The notes under the pieces are model-generated. The model was not told the DNA's origin. It was given only the letters and a program-made list of their open reading frames with translations, and searched no databases. Both the position numbers and the translations under genes were made by a program. Below, one piece after another: positions 55,343-64,000 of a stretch of DNA of 64,000 nt. Source of the stretch: Ceratotherium simum simum (taxonomy: Eukaryota > Chordata > Mammalia > Perissodactyla > Rhinocerotidae); the NCBI RefSeq assembly GCF_000283155.1, contig NW_004454163.1, positions 27,780,750 through 27,844,749 of the forward strand, written 5' to 3'. How positions within the stretch are numbered: the stretch's first letter is position 1; each line of letters begins with the position of its first letter.

Positions 55343-57395
55343 AGTTGCTGGATTTTCAGTCTCTTGTCATGTTCCCAGCATCTCTTCATTAAGCCTCTTC
55401 CCCTGCAGAGGAATTAGGCAGGGCCTTGGCGACCCTCTGAGGAAAGCTAGGCTATTTGCATCTCTAACCAAAGGAAATTACTACTGACAGCGCCAAGTAA
55501 AGCAGAAATATTAAGAATGATGGAGTGAAGTTCCTGTACCAGGAGAAAAATGGAACATTAATAAACACTATTAGAGGCCAGAGCATAGCAGTAAATTGTA
55601 GGTTACAAAACCATATTTGAAGCCTGCATGAAAGTCAGTTGCCTTTGTCGCTTGGAATTTGCAAAAGTGTGTTAGGTTTCAGCTGGCTGTCTCAAGAATT
55701 CTTTGATTAGATAGGTCAACATATCACACTTCTAATTTCCTTATATTATTGTCCCTCAGAGACACTGGCTCCATTTCCATTTTAAAATTCTGTAAAAAGA
55801 CAGGTAGGTAGCACGTTTAGTAATTAATTACCCGGTCTGTAAATGGTCCAAACATTCGAATTTTTCTCCCACCTGCTTCTGGCTGATATATGCAAAAGAA
55901 GAAAAATGAAGAGAGATGAAACTCAAATCAATATATTTCGTACATATTTACTAAAATTTCTGGTGGAAAAAAATGTGGTTGGTAAAGAATACTGAGGTTA
56001 CTCCCTATTGCTCGGCAACCTGATGCTTCCAGGTTATTTGGTGGCTGCAAACCTTTTCCTGTACCTATGGTTGGGGGACATCTGTGACATGCTTCCCTGA
56101 TGTTACTCTATTATAGCTCAAGATTGTGCATGAGCACAACAATAAATATTATTATTTTAAATTAAAAAATAAATCCATCCATCATATCTTATTTTTAGTG
56201 TCAAGTACAAAGTTCCCTTAGATGGTTTTAGTGTTGAGCCTGTGAATTAATTAAGGGTCGGCACTCAGTAAGATCTGATCCTGGTCCCTGCAATATGTGA
56301 AAGTGAAACCTCTTTGTGGGAATTTAAATACAATTTCACTTGCTGAAGGGTTAGCAATGACTAATAAACACCAAATCTCTTGCTTGAGAAAAACGAATAT
56401 CCTTGTCAAAATGTCTAAATAAGACATTAATTAATGAATGTAATCCTTTAATTTCCCAATGTTAGACAAAGGCTATTATTGCTAGCCATGACATTTAAGT
56501 AGCTAAAATCAAATATACAAATAAAATAAAAAATAAAATGGTAACTCAGATATCTATGGAGTATTACAATGAAGATATCAGAGATTCCCTGTCTTACTGA
56601 TATTGGAGTTGGTCATTAAGAATGGTTTGCTCCATCTTGGAATTCAGAGCAACGACAACTGTAAAATCACGCTGTGACTCCTTTCCTTAAGTATAATTTT
56701 TCACAGCTGCAGCGTGGATAGAGTTAGGGAAGTCCTGTTGACTTTGCACAGAGGACAAGATCAGTGATCCAGGAGAATGATGTATAAGAAGGGTGGATTT
56801 TGCTGGAGGGAAGGGAAGACCTGTGATGGAGTGCTATTTGGAGCGGTTGCGATACCATCTGAGTGTCTGGAGAGAGTCTGCCAAAACAGGAAGATGGTTG
56901 GACTTGGGAGGCACTGACAGTTCACACTTTGAAGATTTCCCCTCATTATGGGCACCTCTGCATCCAACACTAGCAGGTGCTGGCCTGCTGGGCTCTTGGC
57001 CATAAGCAGGCAGTGCTGGTCTGGGGTACAGTTCCTGGGGAGCCACAGGGATTAAGCGTGGTAGGGAAATGGAACCAGGGTCTCCACTTGAAAGCAGAGC
57101 TAGGGTGGGGCTTCCACCACGTAAACAATAAAAGGCTGGAAAAAGTTGTAGCCACAGTTGACTAGGTTTCAGTTTGTTCGTAGCTGCATGCCCAGGAAGG
57201 GAGGTAGGAGGACGTAGACACGTCCTCTCAAGAGGACCTGAGCTACGCTGCTGCCTGACTCTGTAATATCCTTGAGGTTTTTATACGACCTGGTGCTGAA
57301 TTGTTTGCTATGGGGATGCAGAGGGTGAGGGCCAGTGGAGACAGTAGCAAAACTACCAGAAAGAAAGAGAGAGAGACCTCCCACAAAAGAGGATC
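55343..57395. other. Intergenic, no gene recognised
   Basis: AT-rich to 56700, then more mixed. The frames at 56761-57165 overlap on both strands, have no domain and are not called. This is the longest stretch of apparently single-copy DNA on the right side. Confidence 0.55.
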
Positions 57396-57399
57396 CTAA

Positions 57400-60115
57400 A
57401 AAAGAAAATTCTAAACTTGGACTCTGGGCAGGAAAATCAATATCAGGAAGACCAATTTAACTAATTCACCCCATTTGAACTTAAAATAACATGATAAAAT
57501 GAAAAGAATTTTTAACTAATTATGTTTAGGATCTTTAAAGGCCAATGAAGGAAAATCATCCATAGACATTAACAAAATGTGATGAAACAAGGGCCAGGCA
57601 TAAATGAATGAAGAACAGCATTATACGAAAAATAAGCAACTGGAAATCTCAGAAATAAAAAAATATAGTGATTATAATTTAAAAACTCAATGGATAGGAT
57701 AAATTCTAGACTGGATACAGGCAAAGAGTTAATTGAAGATAATACTATGTAATGCGCCTGAATGAAGGCCAGAGAAACAGAGACTTAGAAAGAAAGAGAA
57801 ACTGACAGACAGACAGACACGGAAGCAAGATGGAGAGACTCTAACATGTGCCAATAAAGATCCAAGAAAATATAAAAGAGGAAATTCCAGAGAAGCATTA
57901 TTTGTAGATCTTATAGGTAAGAAGAATGAAAGAAGAATATTCCAGAATTGAATAAAGCCATGAGCCCTCATTTAAAGATATGCTCTATGTACTGAGAAAA
58001 ATAAATAAAATTTAATCTGTACATAAACATATCTTTGTGAAACTGAAGAACATCGATGATAAATAGAAAAACCTTTGGCACAATCAGAGAGAAATTATCG
58101 ATTACCTATAAAGGAATGTTCAGATTGAAGGCCAATTTCTCATCAGCAACAGTCAATTCTAGCAATTAATGGAGCAAAGTCATCAAAGTGCTCAGAAAAT
58201 ATCTGTTAGTCTGGAATTCTACCCAGCTTTATTATCATACAGGAGTGGGGACAAACTGATGACCTTCGTAGACATACAAAGACTAAGGGAGCTCAGGACA
58301 CATCGAGCCTCACAGCAGAGCCACTAAGCAAGAAGAATGAATCCAGACAGAAAACCGAATGGAAACAAGAAACAACAGCAAACAGAAATAAAAAAGAAAT
58401 TGGTAATTTTAATTAATTCTTGGTTATTAAAAGAAGAAAGACAAATGAAGATTTTTTTTTTTTTTTTAAAGATGAAGCTCTGGACAATAACAAGAAGAAA
58501 CAGGCTTCAGTATGTCAGTTCTCCACTAGGATGTAAGCTCCCCAAGAGTCAGGTTTGCTCTGCTCTCTGCTGTGCCTCCAACCTTTAGCACAGCGCCTGC
58601 CACATAAGAGATTTTCAATAAGCGTGTGTTGAATGAGTAAATGAATGAGGTAGGATAGAAACACAGACTTAATGGGTAGGTATGCTCAAGTTTTTGCCTT
58701 GCTCTGGAGGGGATGAGATAATGATTAAAAGTAAGATTAATGCTAAAAGAATAGTTATACCATCAAGAGCTTCAGAAACAGGAGAAGAAAACAAAGAGAA
58801 TATAGAAAAATTTATTAGCCCAACAGACAGCAGAGAAGTAAAAAGCTGATAAAGAGAAACCAGACGGTAGAAATAAGTTCCAGTGTATTAGCAGTAATTA
58901 TAATGAATATAAATTAAAGGACAGAGACCATCAAATTGGATTAAAACAAATGGATAACAACAAACCAAACCCAGAAAATTTCTAGAACAGTGAAAGGTTA
59001 AAAAGAAAAGTCTGAGAAATGATATTCAAAGCATATATTACTCAAATGAAGCTTTTACAATATTAGTGACAAGTAAAATAGAAGTTAATTTTTAAAAGAG
59101 TTATTAAGGATAAAGAAAGATGCTGCATCATGCTAAAAAACAATCCACAAGATACAACAAGCATAATCTTGTGTGCATGTAACATACAACCCTGAAATGT
59201 ATAAAGTAAAAATTAAAAGAATTAGAAATTAAATCACAGAGTGGAAGACTTTAACACACCTCTATTAGAAACTGCCAGATCAAGTAAACAATAATTAGAC
59301 AGTCTATGGAATATTTGTTCAGCATGATAAAAAAAAATTGATATAAGAGACAGATATAGAAGTTGGCTTCCAGTGGAAATAGAGCATATGTACTATTTTG
59401 AATAAGACATGAAGCATTAAGAAAAAATCACATATTAGGACACAATTTGCAAACAAGTTTATTAAAAGCCATTAAATGAAAAATCAATTAAAAATTTCAA
59501 CATACTTGGGAACCAAAGCATGCACTCCTAAGGAACTCATGGGTTAAAGATAATTCCATGATGGAAACAACAAGATAGTTAGAACCAGATGTCAATAATA
59601 GAACCACACATTGTGGTACGTGGAGGTTAATTTATAGCCTCACACTCACACTAAGAAAATAAAGAAGATGAAAAATTAATGAATTTTTAAATTTAAGAAT
59701 CTAGAGAAAGGCAGCAGAGAAAACCGAAAGAGCATAGAAGGAACTTAATAATAAAATCAGGAGAAAAATTAATAAAGTAGAAAACAAAGAAACAGTAGAG
59801 AAAGTCAACAAAATCAAAGATGATTCTTAAAAAAGACCAATAAAATAGAAAATCTCTGGCAATATTGAACAAAATAATAAACTATAAAATTGAAACAAAA
59901 CTAAACCATACAGGGAATAAAAACAGATGCAGTAGAGATTTTAAAAATGATTAGTGAATGCCACGGATAATTTTATGCCTAAAATGTTACTATGTAGAGA
60001 AAAATGATAATTTCCTAGAAATACTCAAATTACCAAAAAGACAAGGATAAAAGAAAACATAAATAAACAAAAAAGTCATTTAAAAAATTAAATCACCAGA
60101 CAAAAGTCTCCCCCT
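57400..60115 (+). mobile_element. Old A-rich LINE-1 (L1M-type), sense
   Basis: Strongly A-rich + strand with L1-type text: 'gaattctacccagctttatt', 'cagagaccatcaaattggat', 'atctctggcaatattgaaca' and repeated 'aataaagtagaaaacaaag'. It reads as a decayed 5'UTR-ORF1-ORF2 region with no surviving frame. An L2 tail (58535-58655) interrupts it. Its right edge abuts the ERVL relic. Confidence 0.65.
58535..58655 (+). repeat. L2 3'-end fragment
   Basis: 'gatgtaagctccccaagagt', 'ttagcacagcgcctgccaca' and 'tgttgaatgagtaaatgaat' are the L2 tail in sense orientation. Confidence 0.82.
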
Positions 60116-60149
60116 CCTTACGATCCAGATAGTGCATTTTACCTAGTAT

Positions 60150-60533
60150 TCAGGAAGATAATTTGCATTTCATACGAACTTTTTCAGAGAATAGAAAAAG
60201 AGCATGAGTTATTAGGTATAATAGTGAGAGAACCCACTCCCACTTCCGTCCCTTGATTACTTGACCCAATGTTCTGGCTATGGGAGAGACAGAGCCGTAT
60301 ACTAGTCTCTGGTTCAAAGCCTCTACTGCATTCTGTAAGATAGAACACCATGTTTTCTGGGTGTTGTGTTCCACTCGGTGCTGTAACTTAATCTTCAGTA
60401 AAACATCCAAGCTTTCAATCAGGCCATCCATCTCTAAAGTGATGGGAAATGTAGTAAGACTAGTTGGTTCCACAGGCATGAGCCCATTACTGCAATTCTT
60501 TTGCTGTGATCTGAGTTCCTCAAGCAGATGCAA
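60150..60533 (-). pseudogene. ERVL integrase C-terminal relic
   Basis: A 127-codon minus-strand frame containing EALNQRLVYGSVSPIAR, which matches the conserved ERVL integrase C-terminal pattern as I know it. It is the longest surviving frame of this element. The upstream integrase core is broken by stops, so no functional integrase is encoded. Confidence 0.65.
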
Positions 60534-61463
60534 TGCTGTTCCCTAATGGTGAATAAGACATTCTGTGAGTCTACATGTGGTAGTGCTGGTAGAAACACTG
60601 CAGGCAGAGAAGGCAAATCCATAGCCAGAAGATTTGTTTGTTCAAGTTAGACAAATCACTGTTTTCTCCATTATAGGAGAGATCCAGGTGTCAATGGTGC
60701 CGTATTGAGGACTCCATGTTAGTCTCTGTGGTTGGAAGATTAGGCACTCACCAGTAGCATTAGCATCAGTGTGGGCAAGGAAAAGTTCGTGTTGTTGAGC
60801 CTATGCATAGCCTCCATACCTACCCCCATGGCCACTTTATTCATGGTCCCCTTGAGCAAGCACTGAGGTGGTTAGGGAAAGAGATGGACTGATGTTCTCA
60901 GAGCCCGCCATCTTGTTTTTCTGATTAGTAGGAGCCTCTTCTGCAGTAGATGCCGTTTGGTCAGCATTTACAGGGGCCACAAATATCTTCACGATTTGTG
61001 TCCACGTACTTCTTCCCCAAACTTCCTTGTCACCAGTCTTCCCATGTTATTTCTAGGTCCACCCCAACCATCAGCCAAACTATTACCAACTGCCCATAAA
61101 TTAGGATAGGTCTGGCCATCTCTCGTTCCAGACCTAATGGACAATCACGTCTACTGCAAAAAGTTTTTCCACTGCAAGAATTTTCCCTAACTACTGTCCT
61201 TTGGAGTCACCCCTGAGTGATCAAAGTGGTCCCCTCAAATGTGGTATATGTTGCTTCCAAAATCCAAAAAGGCTAATCCAACATTGTGCCTCTTTTTTCC
61301 TGGTAGATGGTATAAGGTGCAGCAATTTATTTTTCACCTTGAAGGGAAAAGCTTGATGTGCTCCAAATCATTGATACCCCAGAAATATCAATTAGGTGGT
61401 AGACACCTGAATTATGTGGGGTTTATTTCCGACCCTCTAATCTGCATGTGCCTGACTAGGGCA

Positions 61464-61706
61464 TCAAAAGTAACTTTCTACTACCTGCTCATCAGATTCA
61501 ATCAGCATAATGCCAATGTAGTACATCAGTGTGATATTTGGTGGACTGTCAAGATGGTCAAGCTTTGCATGGACTATGTTATGGCAGAGGTCAGAAGAAT
61601 TGACAAAGCTCTGAGGCAAGACTCTAAGGGTATACTGTTGGCCCTGCCAGATAAAATCAAATTGCTTTTGATGGTCCTTGCAAATTGGTATAGAAAAAAA
61701 AGGCAT
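61464..61706 (-). pseudogene. ERVL reverse transcriptase relic, active site lost
   Basis: An 80-codon minus-strand frame with the RT palm signatures FIWQGQQYT, VLPQ and CHNIVH. At about residues 63-68 the expected aspartate pair of the polymerase active site is absent: the segment reads YYIGIMLI, one residue shorter than usual. The enzyme is therefore dead here. The + strand frame at 61239-61751 (170 codons) is antisense to this relic and is not a gene. Confidence 0.8.
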
Positions 61707-62449
61707 AATCTATGTCAACAGCTATATACCAAGTCCCAGGGACTGTGTTAATTTGTTCAAGTAAAGATAGTACATCTTGAATAGCAACTACAGTTGGAGT
61801 CACCACCTGATTAAGTTTACACTAGTCCATAGCCATTCTCCAAGATCTACCCAACTTCTGTACAGGCCAAACAGAGGAGTTAAATGGGGACATGGTGGGT
61901 ATCACCACCCCTGCATCTTTTAGTCTTTTGATGATGGCCTTGATCTCTTTGATTCACCTAAGAATGGGATATTGCTTCTGGTTTACTATCTTGGTGGGGA
62001 GGGGACATTCTATGTGCTTCCATTTAGCCTTTCCCACCATAATGGGCCTTACTCTACAGGTCAGAGAGAATTTGGGGATTCTGAGAGTAACAAGTATATC
62101 TATCCCAAATATACATCTGAAAACTAGGGAAATAACCACAGGATGGTTCTGTAGATCATAGTCCCACTATGAGTCAGACTTGGGCTAAGACTCGACCATT
62201 CATCTAACCACTATAAGCTCTCACTTTGATGTGTGGGAATGGTCACATTTGGGATCTCTAGGAATTAAAGTCTTTTAGAGCCAATGTCTAGTAAATCCCA
62301 AGAGGTCTAGATATTTCCATTTCCCAAATGCATCGTCCCTTTAGTAAATGGTGTCAGGTCCTTTTGGGGAAAGCTTTGAGGAAGATTTATAACATTTGCA
62401 TCAATTATTTGTATATTTATAATATGTACATTTATATATATTTGTTTAT

Positions 62450-62493
62450 ATATGTATAAATCTATATAAACATATACATAGATTTATACATAT
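62450..62493. repeat. AT-rich perfect inverted repeat
   Basis: The arms atatgtataaatctat (62450-62465) and atagatttatacatat (62478-62493) are perfect reverse complements, 16 bases each, around a 12-base loop. They lie inside an AT-only stretch (about 62390-62500) between the gag-like and protease parts of the ERVL relic. Confidence 0.93.
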
Positions 62494-62639
62494 GTACTTC
62501 CTCAAGGAGACCCAGGTTCGCTGCAATTAAATGGCTCTGTGTCTGGTAATTGATTTATATCTGGAAATTCAGTGAACGCTCGGGACTCTCCACTGTGGTG
62601 ACACAAGTCAGGTTTTGAGCTGACCACACCTAGAGTTTT

Positions 62640-63000
62640 TTTGTTGCATAAACCAAGCAAGTCTTTAGTAGGCTGTCCATCTATTTTATTCCTATGGACA
62701 CCATGATCAATTAACCACCACTAAAGATCTTTTAAGTCCAAGGAATTCTTATTACTTGTACATTCTTGCTGCCCTTTACAGATGTGCCCGCTTTGACTTC
62801 GGTGGTTAAGTACAGCCACTTGTCTTCTGCTACCCTGGTGTTCCATTATCCCCCTTGAAGTCACGGACCCTATCTCAATGGTGATCTCCATTACTGTCAT
62901 ACCTATTCTACAAAGAAGAGCAACCACAGCACTGTCAAGGATTCAGGTTCTCCCCTTACCCATATATTTCTCAACGCCTTGATTGAGGAAGTATCTTCTG
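62640..63000 (-). pseudogene. ERVL gag-like relic
   Basis: The minus-strand frame 62721-62927 and its flanks sit where gag should be relative to pol. The assignment rests mainly on position; I see only a weak Cys/His pattern and no intact domain. Confidence 0.4.
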
Positions 63001-63200
63001 GGCCTTCTCGTGGAAAGTAGTTGGGGGTGTGTGGGGGTGCAGATCACACAAGATAAATCCAGTTCAACATTCCTATCTAACTACAATTCAACAGTCACTT
63101 ACCCTACCAAGAGCTGGGGTCTATGTTTTCTCCCCTGAAACTGAGTGGGGATGTGGAAATTCCCTGGCCAGTGGGGTACAATGGAAATAATGTAAAGTGA

Positions 63201-64000
63201 CTTTGATGCTAACAGATAAAAAGAATATAATTAAGATCTGTTAAATCTGCCTGATATATACATGAAGGATATATTATATTATTCTGTATTTTTCTATATG
63301 TTTTAAAAAGTAAATTAAAATACTGGGGGTGAGGGTACTGAGAAATACTTTTGCCTAGATCACAATTTTGCCAAGGTTAAGTTTACTCTAAATTCTCAAT
63401 GGCAGAGTCTGCTTTTGGCCATTGGCACCTGACAATCTGTCTGGGCTTTAGCTTTTCAACAGACACGTCAAGTTTGCTATTCTTGCCATAAAGAATGTGG
63501 CAGAAGAATATCCTCAAATTTTTCCAGTAAGCCTCCTTTAAGTAGACCTGAGAGAGTTTATTTTCTAAAGCCATATGTCCACTGAAATAGCTGCTCATAA
63601 CTCTCTAAGGGATTGCTTTTATAGGTTTTATCTTTGTGAGTGAAAACATATGAGGGAATTAAAGGAACATAATGTTATGGATCATAGAATTTTAAGGTAG
63701 AAAGGGAACTCTTGTTCTCCCTCTCTCCTACTCCAGGGATGCCTTTTACAACATCCCTGACAGGTGTGAATCAAGCCCTACTTTTACACTTAATGGTGAC
63801 TGGTGCTCATTCCTTCATGGAGCAGCACGTTCTGTGGAACCGCGTGGAAAGTGCCCAATTCCTATTGAACAGAAGTCCCTGTGACTCTTACCCACTGCTT
63901 TTAGCTTCTAAAGCAACACATAAAAGTTTACTCACTTCCACATGACAACCCTTCAAATGTTTGAAAACAACAATCTGGTCTCTCTTCAGACTTCCCTCCT
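63201..64000. other. Intergenic, no gene recognised
   Basis: AT-rich sequence, then mixed. The frames at 63383-63598 (minus) and 63712-63945 (plus) show no domain. No RNA gene or nameable repeat was seen. Confidence 0.5.

Larger units (their letters stand above)
60118..63200 (-). mobile_element. ERVL-type (class III) endogenous retrovirus relic
   Basis: A decayed provirus read on the minus strand, in the order gag-like (about 63000-62640), protease/RT (about 62400-61450), RNase H and integrase (about 61200-60150). The RT part is readable at 61464-61706 and the integrase end at 60150-60533. No env was seen, which agrees with known ERVL elements. No convincing LTR was found at either edge: the left edge runs into an A-rich L1 and the right edge fades near 63200. 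Many stops and frameshifts are present. A second copy of its protease-RT part lies at 20995-21790. Confidence 0.75.

Noticed and set aside
61239..61751. 170-codon + strand open frame
   Set aside because: It is antisense to the ERVL reverse transcriptase relic; the real protein signatures are on the minus strand.
40250..64000. Search for GRP, expected downstream of SEC11C
   Set aside because: No gastrin-releasing-peptide-like exon was recognised; it probably lies beyond the window.
1..64000. Previously undescribed multi-gene system
   Set aside because: Only one intact gene, of known function, is present; everything else is repeats and apparently single-copy intergenic DNA.

Overview
This window is nuclear DNA from a placental mammal, almost certainly a perissodactyl (horse, donkey, zebra or a relative). 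The evidence is nine copies of a tRNA-derived SINE with the equine repetitive element (ERE) structure, most bounded by target-site duplications (TSDs), plus a SINE with an RTE/BovB-like tail and many mammal-wide MIR, L2, L1, MaLR and hAT-Charlie relics. Gene density is low, and most open reading frames are chance frames or repeat fragments.

The only intact protein gene is SEC11C, a catalytic subunit of the ER signal peptidase complex. It lies on the + strand in six coding exons (29311-29397, 31875-31984, 34995-35144, 37340-37459, 39145-39202, 40038-40091). All introns are GT-AG, and the joined frame is a 192-residue protein that keeps the Ser-His-Asp catalytic residues. A CpG island (about 28735-29480) holds GC boxes, a CCAAT box, a CACGTG E-box and two oppositely facing ZNF143/Staf-like motifs. 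A canonical AATAAA follows 127 bases after the stop codon. Introns carry a hAT relic, MIRs, the RTE-tailed SINE (intron 3) and an ERE (intron 5).

Layout. 1-5000: an old L1 3' half carrying a retrocopy-like insert and an ERE; the ERE contains a 100-N assembly gap flanked by the same 92 bp on both sides. 5000-28700: intergenic, with MIRs, three MaLR-type LTRs, five EREs, a small TIR transposon, an ERVL pol fragment split by an ERE, and an antisense L1 3' end. 28700-40250: SEC11C. 40250-57400: intergenic, with L2, antisense L1 segments (one recent, with a 17-bp TSD), hAT-Charlie relics and a (CA)n tract. 57400-60115: an A-rich old L1. 60118-63200: a decayed ERVL-type provirus on the minus strand, with gag-like, protease, RT and integrase relics and no env seen. 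63200-64000: nothing recognised.

I found no CRISPR array, operon, structural RNA gene or novel multi-gene system. The observations most worth following up are the artefactual-looking assembly gap, the promoter's inverted ZNF143-like pair, the orphan 3'UTR-like retrocopy and the nested, TSD-bounded insertions. All identifications rest on reading the sequence and on remembered family features; no database search was run.
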